Shown: one piece after another, positions 44,188-52,992 of the stretch
Layout: each line of letters begins with the position of its first letter
Numbering within the stretch: position 1 is the stretch's first letter
Assembly: GCA_965183835.1 (NCBI GenBank)
Contig: CBCYME010000018.1
Coordinates: forward strand, 113,012 to 177,011
From: OMPR01 sp965183835
GTDB lineage: Bacteria; Pseudomonadota; Alphaproteobacteria; Rhodobacterales; Rhodobacteraceae
Direction: 5' to 3'
Length of the DNA stretch: 64,000 nucleotides
The notes under the pieces: generated by a model
Database searches by the model: none
What the model saw: the letters and a program-made list of their open reading frames with translations, nothing else
What the model was told of the DNA's origin: nothing
Translations under genes and position numbers: made by a program

Positions 44188-45270
44188 ATGATCGTTCTGG
44201 AGAAACGGCCACAGCCGTCACAAGCATGGTCGATGGCAACGCCCGCCGTTGCGGTCCTCGCAACCATGGTTTTCGGCGGGATGCTGTTCGCAGCCCTCGG
44301 CAAAAACCCGATTGAAGCCATTCAAACCATTTTCTGGGAACCGTTGTTTGGCGAGCACGCCTCGTATTACCGGCCCCAATTGCTGATCAAAGGCGCGCCT
44401 TTGGTGTTGATCGCGATCGGCCTGTCGCTGGGGTTCAAAGCCGGGATCTGGAACATCGGGGCCGAGGGTCAGTATATCATGGGTGCCATTGTCGGCGCGG
44501 GGGTGGGCCTTGCGTTCTATCCGCTAGAGGCGTGGTACATCTTTCCCCTGATGATCATGGGCGGGGCACTGGGCGGGTGGTTTTGGGCGATGATCCCGGC
44601 CCTGCTAAAAGTGAAATTCGGCACCAACGAGATCTTGGTTTCGCTCATGCTGGTCTATGTGGCCGAGCAATTGCTGGCGTCCATGTCTTTGGGGTTGCTG
44701 AAAAACCCGCAGGGGTATGGGTTCCCCGGATCGCGTAACCTGCAATCCTATGACAGCGCGCATAATGCCGAGCTGCTTGCCGGAACAGGAATGCACTGGG
44801 GCGTTGTCGCGGCGCTGATCGCGGTGATTTTTGCCTATGTTCTGCTCAACCGTCACATGTTGGGCTTTCACATCCGCCTCACGGGCGAGGCCCCGCGCGC
44901 GGCCAAGTTTGCCGGGGTCAATCCATCCCGCCTGATCCTGTTCTGTCTGGGCGCATCGGGGATGTTGGCCGGGTTGGCCGGGTTGTTCGAGGTGGCTGGA
45001 CCAGCGGGTCAGATCACCATTGATTTCAATGTCGGCTATGGCTTTACCGCGATCATCGTTGCCTTTTTGGGGCGGTTGCATCCGGTGGGGATTTTGCTGG
45101 CCGGGGGCGTGATGGCCTTGACCTATATTGGTGGCGATATCGCACAGTCGAAACTGGGGCTGCCCGCCTCGGCCATTCAAGTGTTTCAGGGGATGTTGTT
45201 GTTCTTCCTGCTCGCGCTTGATCTGTTGACCAACTACCGCATCCGTGCGGCCCGGAAGGAGGTCGCGTAA
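44188..45270 (+). CDS. ABC transporter permease (BMP-type)
   Basis: 360 aa, about ten membrane helices; block SLGFKAGIWNIGAEGQYIMG and later AGVNPSRLILFCLGASGML are typical of the nucleoside/simple sugar permease family. Start ATG 44188 with GGGAGAG upstream. Its stop codon shares an A with the next start (TAATG). Confidence 0.9.
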   Translation: MIVLEKRPQPSQAWSMATPAVAVLATMVFGGMLFAALGKNPIEAIQTIFWEPLFGEHASYYRPQLLIKGAPLVLIAIGLSLGFKAGIWNIGAEGQYIMGAIVGAGVGLAFYPLEAWYIFPLMIMGGALGGWFWAMIPALLKVKFGTNEILVSLMLVYVAEQLLASMSLGLLKNPQGYGFPGSRNLQSYDSAHNAELLAGTGMHWGVVAALIAVIFAYVLLNRHMLGFHIRLTGEAPRAAKFAGVNPSRLILFCLGASGMLAGLAGLFEVAGPAGQITIDFNVGYGFTAIIVAFLGRLHPVGILLAGGVMALTYIGGDIAQSKLGLPASAIQVFQGMLLFFLLALDLLTNYRIRAARKEVA

Positions 45271-46190
45271 TGGACCTGTCTGCAATTAACCCCGTATTGC
45301 TGATCGCCTCGCTTATGGTGGCAGCTACTCCGATCCTGTTGGCCGCCATTGGTGAATTGGTGGTGGAAAAAGCCGGCGTACTGAATCTGGGTGTCGAAGG
45401 CATGATGATCGTCGGTGCGATTAGCGGCTTTGCGATTTCTGTCGAAACCGGATCACCTTGGCTGGGCTTTCTCGCCGCAGCCATTGGTGGAGCGCTTTTG
45501 TCCCTGCTGTTCGTGCTGCTGACACAGGTCGCACTAGCCAATCAGGTGGCCTCTGGTCTGGCGTTGACGTTGTTCGGGCTTGGGTTCAGTTCGCTGATGG
45601 GGCAAAGCTATGTTGGCGTCAAACCACCCCAAATGGACAAACTGGACATTCCGGTTCTGACCGATCTTCCGGTCGTTGGCCCGATCCTGTTTGGACATGA
45701 TCCCGTGCTCTATCTGGGCATTGCGCTGACAGCCGCGGTCTGGGCGATGCTAAAATACACCCGCATGGGACTGGTTTTACGCGCCGTGGGTGAAAACCAC
45801 GATGCCGCCCACGCGCTTGGGTACAAAGTTGTCCGCATCCGCATCATGGCCATCATGTTTGGTGGGGCCTGTGCCGGTTTGGGCGGGGCTTACATCAGCT
45901 TGATCCGCGTGCCTCAATGGACCGAGGGCATGACCGCTGGTGTGGGCTGGATCGCGTTGGCGCTGGTGGTTTTTGCCAGCTGGAAACCATGGCGCGCATT
46001 GTTGGGTGCCTATCTTTTCGGCGGTGTTACGGTTGTGCAGCTTAATCTACAGGCCGCAGGCGTTGCCATTCCGGTCGAGTATCTGGCAATGTCGCCCTAT
46101 CTGATCACGATCCTTGTGTTGGTGATCCTTTCGGCCGACAAAAGCCGCGCGCCTGCGTCACTGGGCCGAATTTTCCACGCCACCCACTAA
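45270..46190 (+). CDS. ABC transporter permease (BMP-type), second subunit
   Basis: 306 aa, about eight membrane helices, with LAAIGELVVEKAGVLNLGVE and GMMIVGAISGFAIS, the hallmark of the second permease in this family, and YLAMSPYLITILVLVILSA at the end. It pairs with the preceding permease in the inner membrane. Confidence 0.9.
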   Translation: MDLSAINPVLLIASLMVAATPILLAAIGELVVEKAGVLNLGVEGMMIVGAISGFAISVETGSPWLGFLAAAIGGALLSLLFVLLTQVALANQVASGLALTLFGLGFSSLMGQSYVGVKPPQMDKLDIPVLTDLPVVGPILFGHDPVLYLGIALTAAVWAMLKYTRMGLVLRAVGENHDAAHALGYKVVRIRIMAIMFGGACAGLGGAYISLIRVPQWTEGMTAGVGWIALALVVFASWKPWRALLGAYLFGGVTVVQLNLQAAGVAIPVEYLAMSPYLITILVLVILSADKSRAPASLGRIFHATH

Positions 46191-46257
46191 GGGTAGCACA
46201 TTCAACCAAGCCCCTCGTTCAAGGGGGGCATACGAATCCAACCTGGGGAGTAACCTA

Positions 46258-47331
46258 ATGAAATTAACTTCACTTCTTGCGACAGCTGCACTGGGCCTTG
46301 GCCTTGCAACTGCGGCAGTTGCCGAAGACAAAACCAAAGTGGGCTTTGTCTATGTTGGCCCCGTCGGCGACGGCGGCTGGACCTATGAGCACAACAAAGG
46401 CCGCTTGGCTGTAGAAAAGGAATTCGGCGATAAAGTCGAAACCGTGTTTGTTGAAAACGTGGCCGAGGGTCCCGATTCCGAGCGCGTGATGACTCAGATG
46501 GCGCTGGACGGTGCGGATCTGATTTTCACCACCTCGTTTGGCTACATGGATCCGACCATCAACGTCGCCAAGAAATTCCCCGACGTGAAATTCGAACACG
46601 CGACCGGCTACAAGCAGGCAGACAACGTGTCGGTTTATTCCGCACGTTTCTATGAGGGTCGCGCCGTTCAGGGCACCATCGCGGGTCGCATGACCAAGTC
46701 CAACATCGTGGGTTACATCGGCTCGTTCCCGATCCCCGAAGTTGTGCGTGGCATCAACTCGGCCTACATCCACGCCAAGAAGGTCAACCCTGACGTTCAG
46801 TTCAAAATCATCTGGGCGTTCACATGGTTCGACCCGGCAAAAGAAGCTGATGCAGCCAAGGTTCTGATTGAACAGGGCGCGGACGTAATCCTGCAGCACA
46901 CCGATTCAACCGCCCCACAGGCCGCAGCACAGGCTGCAGGCAACGTGATCACCTTTGGTCAGGCCTCTGACATGAGCGAATATGGCCCCATGCCACGCGT
47001 TAGCTCGATCATTGATGACTGGGCGCCTTACTACATCGCGCGGACTGCTGCGGTCATGGATGGCAGCTGGACCTCGACCAGCACATGGGACGGTATCGGC
47101 GCTGGCATGGTCGGCATCGGTGAAATCTCGGACGCGGTTCCTGCCGACGTCAAAGAAGAAGCGCTGGCGCTGAAAGCCGCACTGGCCGACGGCAGCTATC
47201 ACGCGTTCACAGGCCCCATCACCAAGCAGGACGGCAGCGCCTGGTTGGGTGAAGGTGAAACCGCAGATGACGGGACACTGGCTGGCATGAACTTCTATGT
47301 TGAAGGCATCGAAGGCGACATCCCACAGTAA
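46258..47331 (+). CDS. BMP-family substrate-binding protein
   Basis: 357 aa with signal peptide (MKLTSLLATAALGLGLATAA). GFVYVGPVGDGGWTYEHNKG and FTTSFGYMDPTINVAKKFPD identify the basic membrane protein/nucleoside-binding family. It binds the ligand in the periplasm; co-transcription with xdhABC points to a purine base or nucleoside. Strong GGGGAG upstream. Last gene of the operon, followed by a terminator. Confidence 0.92.
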   Translation: MKLTSLLATAALGLGLATAAVAEDKTKVGFVYVGPVGDGGWTYEHNKGRLAVEKEFGDKVETVFVENVAEGPDSERVMTQMALDGADLIFTTSFGYMDPTINVAKKFPDVKFEHATGYKQADNVSVYSARFYEGRAVQGTIAGRMTKSNIVGYIGSFPIPEVVRGINSAYIHAKKVNPDVQFKIIWAFTWFDPAKEADAAKVLIEQGADVILQHTDSTAPQAAAQAAGNVITFGQASDMSEYGPMPRVSSIIDDWAPYYIARTAAVMDGSWTSTSTWDGIGAGMVGIGEISDAVPADVKEEALALKAALADGSYHAFTGPITKQDGSAWLGEGETADDGTLAGMNFYVEGIEGDIPQ

Positions 47332-47355
47332 GCGGATCGCTTAGAAAAACAACGA

Positions 47356-47385
47356 AGGCCTCGCAGCGATGCGGGGCCTTTTTTG
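47356..47385 (+). terminator. Terminator of the xdh-ABC operon
   Basis: Ten-base-pair stem AGGCCTCGCA / TGCGGGGCCT with GCGA loop (one G-U pair), followed by a T-run (47379-47384). Confidence 0.9.
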
Positions 47386-47507
47386 TTGGGTGACCCGGTT
47401 CGCCGATGCAGGGTGGCACAGGCCGCTGCTTCGGGGGATGGGCACACAGAATAGGGCGGCCCTGCGTGTGCAGAACCGCCCCATTTCTATCGATCGTGGT
47501 TTTGGGG

Positions 47508-48743
47508 TCAGTGCCCGGTAAAGACCAATGTTTGGACCGGCAGCAGCAACATTTGAATACGCAGCAGGAAAGCATGAACCAACCCAACCGTGTCGACCAT
47601 ATGCAGGAACAACCAGCGTCCGGTGCTCAACTCGGGATCGTCCAGCAAATCGTGGTTGTTGGTATAGACATTGGCTACACAGGTAGACCCCGCCGGAATG
47701 CCATCCGCTCCGTTTTCGTAGAGTGGCTCAAGAAAGACCGTCAATGTACCCGGACGCCCGTTGTCCTGGGGATCAACCAGCATATCTGTGGGCCGCATTT
47801 GGCCTGAAGGAATGACATCCTGAACGCCGACGACCACCATCGGAACAATCGTGAACAATTTCGACAGACAGCCCATTTCAGCATACATGCCGGGCTTGAT
47901 AACCCCCGCTGACAGCTGACCAAACCCGGCAGCATACCGGTGGCGATCTTCATATTCAGAGGGCACCAAAATGCCTGCAGGGCGCAGGATTGGATTTACA
48001 TAATCCCCGACCTGCAAAGAAAACTGTTCAACGCGACCGGCAACACCCGCGTACACAACGGTCTTATCCAACTCGGCCTGCGCCTGCTCCATCGCCGCCA
48101 CTGCGCTTGCCTGTTGGGCTGGAATCAGGATCGAGATGTTTTCCTGAACCGCTTTTTGGCGGGCCACCGCACCAGAGACTTCACCCTGACGACGGTTCAC
48201 CAGATTGCCCAGTCGCTCCACTTCGCTCAGGCGTACAGCGCTTGACCCCCGGGCCAGCAATTCATTCTGCCGGTTCAGGTCGTCCTGTGCCTGCGCCAGT
48301 GCAGCTTCGGCCTGATCAACGCCCGCTTTGGCTGCATCAAGATCAGCCATAGTCACATGCATAGAGGCCTCGATTTCTTCCATCTTGCGTGTGGCCGACT
48401 GCATCGCCGCCTCTTGGCTGGACGCATCCATGCGGAACAACAGTTCACCAGATTTAACCAATTGGTTGTTTTCAACATGCACCTCGGACACTCGTCCGCC
48501 GGTTTCAGGTAAAATGGTGACGGTGCGGAAATACGACGCGACCCGTGTGGTTGCGGGGTGGTAATAGAAAACGACCGTAATCAAAGAGATCGTCAGCATC
48601 GCGCATAGGGTAATCCCCCAGCGCAACTCATACCAAACCGAGAAAAACGTGAGCTCATGCCCCCACCGTTTTCCCTGTGCATAACGACGATACAGGAAAT
48701 CCGGAAGGACGGTGACCATCGAACAGACCATAAGTTCAAGCAT
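47508..48743 (-). CDS. HlyD-family membrane-fusion protein
   Basis: 411 aa. One N-terminal membrane helix (ITLCAMLTISLITVVFYYH), then biotinyl-lipoyl half-motif (TVTILPETGGRVSEVHVENN), a long coiled coil (EEIEASMHVTMADLDAAKAG to ERLGNLVNRRQGEVSGAVAR) and a second lipoyl half (TVVYAGVAGRVEQFSLQVGD). Such adaptors bridge inner- and outer-membrane transporters, but no pump gene is adjacent. The C-terminal end is hydrophobic. It follows the small membrane protein by three bases, so the two act together. Confidence 0.8.
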   Translation of the reverse strand: MLELMVCSMVTVLPDFLYRRYAQGKRWGHELTFFSVWYELRWGITLCAMLTISLITVVFYYHPATTRVASYFRTVTILPETGGRVSEVHVENNQLVKSGELLFRMDASSQEAAMQSATRKMEEIEASMHVTMADLDAAKAGVDQAEAALAQAQDDLNRQNELLARGSSAVRLSEVERLGNLVNRRQGEVSGAVARQKAVQENISILIPAQQASAVAAMEQAQAELDKTVVYAGVAGRVEQFSLQVGDYVNPILRPAGILVPSEYEDRHRYAAGFGQLSAGVIKPGMYAEMGCLSKLFTIVPMVVVGVQDVIPSGQMRPTDMLVDPQDNGRPGTLTVFLEPLYENGADGIPAGSTCVANVYTNNHDLLDDPELSTGRWLFLHMVDTVGLVHAFLLRIQMLLLPVQTLVFTGH

Positions 48744-48746
48744 GGA

Positions 48747-49100
48747 TCATGTTTCCCGATTCTTGAGCGCTTCCAAAGACGAGGCAATGGAATTCAGCGG
48801 TGTCAGAAAGTCGGGCATTCGGAAGGCGGCCAGCAACAAGGCTACAACCCAAAAAATATTGTTATGCGTAAACAAGGCCAACAGGGCCAAAATGCCAATG
48901 ACCTGAAATTGCGTGTGGTTGCCATGATGCGCCATACGCTCGGGCATCGCATGTAGAGTGAAATACAGTCCGCCGATTGCAACGATCAAACCAATTGTGA
49001 AAACGGCGACAACAGTGAACAAAGGATCACTCCCATCTGCCGCGGGAAGATAGCCGGGAACATGCCCCGTAGCCATCGAATGTAATGCAGAATTGTCCAA
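48747..49100 (-). CDS. Small membrane protein paired with the HlyD-type adaptor
   Basis: 117 aa, two or three membrane helices (LFTVVAVFTIGLIVAIGGLY; FQVIGILALLALFTHNNIFW). The loop LHAMPERMAHHGNHTQ and the C-terminal FRMPDFLTPLNSIASSLE look conserved, and I recall similar proteins next to HlyD-type genes. Its stop overlaps the ribosome-binding region of the next gene. Function unknown. Confidence 0.65.
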   Translation of the reverse strand: MDNSALHSMATGHVPGYLPAADGSDPLFTVVAVFTIGLIVAIGGLYFTLHAMPERMAHHGNHTQFQVIGILALLALFTHNNIFWVVALLLAAFRMPDFLTPLNSIASSLEALKNRET

Positions 49101-49229
49101 GGGTAACTCCTTACGACGGTGAATGAAATTTGCGCCTAGTATGTCCCTATTGCGGGTTGCGGCGCAAGGTGTTGAAAAAAGGGATTATTGGGGCTTTCAG
49201 ATGGGAATTCTCCGTGTAATTGTCGGGAT

Positions 49230-50165
49230 ATGACACAGACCCTGATCAGCCTAGATGGCACCCCCGCAAGCGCCTTTGCCTTTGGCACCATGCAATTTGG
49301 TGGCAAGGCAGATCCCACTCAATCCCGGGCCATGTTCGATGCCTGCCGGGCTGCGGGTGTGACCCATTTCGACACGGCCCATGTCTACACTGATGGCGCC
49401 TCCGAGACGTTGCTTGGCGACATGATCCGGTCTGAGCGAGAAGCGATTTTAGTCGCGTCCAAGGTTGGCTATAGCGGCGGTGCGGGTGCACAAAATCTCC
49501 GCGCTCAGTTTGACGTTTCTCGGCAGCGGCTTGGGCAGGATATGATCGACATCCTGTATTTGCATCGTTTTGATTCCGACGTTGATCTGCACGAAAGCCT
49601 TGGCTGTTTGGCCGAGATGAAACAAGCCGGACAGATCCGGTATATCGGTCTTTCCAATGCTGCAGCTTGGCAGGTGATGAAGGCCGTCTCCGTTGCCGCG
49701 CAGTTCGATCTGACAATCGACATTCTGCAGCCCATGTACAACCTGATCAAGCGTCAGGCCGAGGTTGAGATCCTGCCCATGTGCGCCGATCAGGGAATTG
49801 CCGTGGCCCCTTACTCCCCGCTTGGTGGCGGAATGCTGACCGGGAAATATGCACAAGGCGGCACGGGGCGGCTCAGCGAAGATCACCGTTATGCGGCGCG
49901 GTATGGCTTGGACTGGATGCCAGAAACAGCGCGCGCGCTCAGCCAGCTTGCCGACGACGTGGGCGTTCCTGCGGCAACCCTGGCTGTTGCATGGGTCGCT
50001 GCCAGCCCGTATTCCCCGATGCCGATCATTTCGGCCCGCACAGCTGAACAACTGGTCCCATCGTTGGCCGCATTGACCTTTGACATGCCCGGCGATCTTT
50101 ATGACCGGATGTCTGCGCTCAGCCCGACCCCTGCCCCGGCAACCGACCGCATTGAGGAACAGTGA
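49230..50165 (+). CDS. Aldo/keto reductase
   Basis: 311 aa from ATG 49230. TIM-barrel oxidoreductase: AFGTMQFGGKADPTQSR, catalytic FDTAHVYTDGASE (Asp, Tyr), VASKVGYSG (Lys), LYLHRFDSD (His). NADPH-dependent; substrate unknown. Its stop overlaps the start of the following FAD enzyme (TGATG), suggesting a common pathway. Confidence 0.87.
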   Translation: MTQTLISLDGTPASAFAFGTMQFGGKADPTQSRAMFDACRAAGVTHFDTAHVYTDGASETLLGDMIRSEREAILVASKVGYSGGAGAQNLRAQFDVSRQRLGQDMIDILYLHRFDSDVDLHESLGCLAEMKQAGQIRYIGLSNAAAWQVMKAVSVAAQFDLTIDILQPMYNLIKRQAEVEILPMCADQGIAVAPYSPLGGGMLTGKYAQGGTGRLSEDHRYAARYGLDWMPETARALSQLADDVGVPAATLAVAWVAASPYSPMPIISARTAEQLVPSLAALTFDMPGDLYDRMSALSPTPAPATDRIEEQ

Positions 50166-51236
50166 TGATTGATTTTCTGGTAATTGGCGGGGGCATCGCC
50201 GGACTGAGCGCAGGCGCGCGTCTGTCCACCATGGGAACCGTCATCGTATTGGAGGGCGAAGACGCGCTTGGCTATCATGCTTCGGGGCGTTCAGCCGCCT
50301 TGTTCGAGGCCAATTATGGCTCTGGCCCAACGGTCGCGTTAAGCCGGGCAAGCGCGGACTATTTTGTCAGCGCCAATGGGGGATACCTCACCCCGCGGGG
50401 CCTGATGCTAATCGCCGGGGCCGATGAAAAACCAGGGTTTGAGGCGGATGCCGCTGAGTTGGGCATGTCCGCGATCTCGATCGAGGCCGCGATAGAACAT
50501 TTCCCGGTGCTAAACCCCGATGTCGTGACCTATGCGGCCTATCACGAGAATGCGTTGGATATCGACACGGATCGCATGATGCAGGATTTTGCCAAAGTGA
50601 TCCGCGCCAACGGGGGGCAAGTTTTAACCAAACAACAGGTGACAGAGATCCAGCACGACCAATTCTGGCGTGTTACTGCGAAAGAAACCTTTGAGGCGCG
50701 CAATGTGGTCAACGCGGCAGGTGCCTGGGCGGATGTGATCGCGACCATGGCCGGGATTGATCCCATCGGATTGACCCCCTGCCGCCGATCTATGGCTCGC
50801 ATCCCTGCCCCCGGTGGTTTGGATGTTCGGACATGGCCAATGCTGATGGGAGTTGGGGGAAACGTGGTACGCCAAACCCGATGCGGGCAGCCTGCTCGTC
50901 TCCCCCGCCGAAGAAGACGCTGTCGCGCCCCACGACGCCTATACTGACGACATGGTTCTGGCCGAAGGGTTGGCCCGCTATGAACACTGGGTCACCGTAC
51001 CCGTCACCCGTCTCGAAAGCAACTGGGCCGGCTTGCGCAGCTTTGCCCCGGATCGCACGCTGGTCTTGGGGCCAGACCCGGACACCCCATCGTTCATCTG
51101 GTGCGCGGCCCAAGGCGGGTATGGGTTCTTGACCGCCCCCGCGGCATCGCAATTGGTGGCCGATCTGGTTGCGGGAACGCAGCCCGTGATTGATCCCCAA
51201 GCCGTGGCGGCCCTGCGCCCAGATCGGTTGCGTTGA
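50165..51236 (+). pseudogene. FAD-dependent amine oxidoreductase (DadA-like), single-base frameshift
   Basis: DadA/glycine-oxidase-type flavoprotein of about 356 aa if the frame is restored. FLVIGGGIAGLSAGARLS binds FAD; GYHASGRSAALFEANYGSG and VNAAGAWADVIA follow. At the G5 run 50855-50859 the frame shifts by +1: upstream reads ...TWPMLMGVG, and one base less would continue ETWYAKPDAGSLLVSPAEED, the conserved C-terminal block, ending LRPDRLR at 51236. Without correction the protein ends in unrelated residues at 50947. Either a real recent mutation, programmed slippage or a sequencing error. Coupled to both neighbours. Confidence 0.8.
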
Positions 51237-51889
51237 TGTCTGGACGCGTACCCCCCAAAACCGCCAGCATTGCGACCCCGGCCGATGGCGCAAAGCTGGT
51301 CGCGCCATCGGCCAGCAGAAACGTACAAGCCCTATGCGATTTACTGAACCAAGTGGCCCCGTCAGGAACACGCGCGCTGGAACTGGCCAGTGGTACCGGG
51401 CAGCATATCGTTGCCTTTGCCGCCCAACTGCCGAGGTTTCAATGGCAACCCAGTGAAATAGACGCGGTTAGGCGTGCCAGCATTGATGCCTATGCTGCAG
51501 ATATCGACAATATCGGCCCGGCGATAGCTTTGGATGCCACGGCGTCAGGTTGGGCGACACAACATGGGGGGCAAGATCTGATCGTTCTGGTCAACCTGTT
51601 GCACCTGATCAGTACGCCGGAAACGGAACGCCTGATTTCACAGGTTGCCAGCGCCTTGACCCCCGGCGGTCGTGCGGTTCTGTACGGGCCGTTCCTAAGA
51701 AGTGGCGACCTCATCAGCAATGGCGACAAGGCGTTTCATGCCTCACTGATCGCTCAAGACCCTGAGATTGGGTACAAAGACGATTTCGACATCATGGATC
51801 TGCTACAGGACGCGGGGCTAGAGATGGCAGAGGTGATCGAGATGCCAGCCAACAATTTGGCTTTGGTGGCAGAAAAACCGCCCATCTGA
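51236..51889 (+). CDS. DUF938 methyltransferase-like protein
   Basis: 217 aa from ATG 51236, overlapping the stop of the previous gene. Rossmann-type SAM-binding block ALELASGTGQHIVAFAAQLP, then LIVLVNLLHLISTPETERLI and GGRAVLYGPFLRSGDLISNG: the DUF938 family. Cytoplasmic; substrate unknown. The position suggests it may serve the same unknown pathway as the AKR and FAD enzyme. Confidence 0.82.
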   Translation: MSGRVPPKTASIATPADGAKLVAPSASRNVQALCDLLNQVAPSGTRALELASGTGQHIVAFAAQLPRFQWQPSEIDAVRRASIDAYAADIDNIGPAIALDATASGWATQHGGQDLIVLVNLLHLISTPETERLISQVASALTPGGRAVLYGPFLRSGDLISNGDKAFHASLIAQDPEIGYKDDFDIMDLLQDAGLEMAEVIEMPANNLALVAEKPPI

Positions 51890-51964
51890 TCAAGATCAAA
51901 GTCAGCGTGACGGAAACGTTAAATACATCAGGAAAATGATATGTGTTTAAAGAAGGATCCCCTG

Positions 51965-52300
51965 ATGTCTTGGAATGAAAAACTATCGCAAACCCGCTCT
52001 GGTCTGCGCAATCTCAATGGCGCCATTCCTGAAACCGCGCGGGCCTTTGGGGCCCTTGGCAAAACCGTCAAAGAAGGCGGCGCGTTGGATTTCAAAACCA
52101 AAGAATTCATCGCCCTTGGCATTTCTATCGCATCACGGTGCGAACCCTGCATTTCATTACATGTTGAGGCATTGGCCAAAGCTGGCGCAACCCGCGAAGA
52201 AGTGTCTGATGTGCTGGGCATGAGCATTCAGATGGGTGGTGGTCCGTCAATGATGTATGCGGCCAAAGCATTGGAATGTTACGACGAACTGACCGCATAG
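51965..52300 (+). CDS. Carboxymuconolactone decarboxylase-like (AhpD-type) protein
   Basis: 111 aa from ATG 51965 with AAGGAT upstream. All-helical CMD fold with the redox CxxC ASRCEPCISLHVEALAKAGA and downstream EVSDVLGMSIQMGGGP. The family contains AhpD-type alkylhydroperoxidases; which activity applies cannot be told. Monocistronic or grouped with the cupin gene that follows. Confidence 0.82.
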   Translation: MSWNEKLSQTRSGLRNLNGAIPETARAFGALGKTVKEGGALDFKTKEFIALGISIASRCEPCISLHVEALAKAGATREEVSDVLGMSIQMGGGPSMMYAAKALECYDELTA

Positions 52301-52390
52301 GTCGTATTGTCCCAGCTTGAGGTTGGGCGCAATTTGCTTGTTTCGCGCCCGCGTTGGCACGTAGGCTGCGGTCATAGGATGGAGACACAT

Positions 52391-52918
52391 ATGACCGCAT
52401 TCTCGTTTGAAACGATGGTACAGGACCTGCGGGCCTGCGTTGGGTCGCCAGATCCACAGGTCGCAATCCGCACCTTTCTAGAGGAGCTGGTGCAGAACTC
52501 TGCCCCATTGCTGGCCGCGTCGGATCAATTGAGCGACCCTGAGACCCTGTTCTTTGAGGACGCTGACTTGTCGATTTGGCATTGCCGGTTTCAACCGGGA
52601 ACCATAATGCCCCCGCACGAACATCTGCTGCCTGTGTTCATCGCCTGCTACGCGGGTGAGGAAAAAAGCATTTTGTATCAAGCCGGTGATGCCGGGCTGG
52701 AACACATAAGCGATCTCTCGGCCTCTGCAGGCGACGTGATCCTGTTGGACCAAGACGCGATCCATGCCGTTACGGCTGAGGGCACGCACCCCAGCGAGGC
52801 GATCCATGTCTATCTCGGGCCATTGATGACGCTCAAACGGGATCTGTTTGACTGGGAAAGCGGCGATGCCGTGCCCTTCACGATGGATGCGTTTGAACGC
52901 ATGAAGCGCCCGACTTAG
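52391..52918 (+). CDS. Cupin-fold (cysteine-dioxygenase-like) protein
   Basis: 175 aa from ATG 52391 with GGAG upstream. Metal site HCRFQPGTIMPPHEHLLPVF (two His) and later DQDAIHAVTAEGTHPSEAIH. Resembles predicted metal-dependent enzymes of the double-stranded beta-helix superfamily; substrate unknown. Terminated by the hairpin at 52943-52972. Confidence 0.7.
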   Translation: MTAFSFETMVQDLRACVGSPDPQVAIRTFLEELVQNSAPLLAASDQLSDPETLFFEDADLSIWHCRFQPGTIMPPHEHLLPVFIACYAGEEKSILYQAGDAGLEHISDLSASAGDVILLDQDAIHAVTAEGTHPSEAIHVYLGPLMTLKRDLFDWESGDAVPFTMDAFERMKRPT

Positions 52919-52942
52919 AATCCGCCAAACCGAACAAACGAA

Positions 52943-52972
52943 AAAGGCCACAGACAGATGTCTGCGGCCTTT
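52943..52972. terminator. Bidirectional terminator
   Basis: AAAGGCC-A-CAGAC, loop AGAT, GTCTG-C-GGCCTTT: a long stem with A-run and T-run on either side. It serves the cupin gene (+) and the convergent dehydrogenase gene (-). Confidence 0.85.
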
Positions 52973-52992
52973 CCTATTGGTACAAAACGCGA

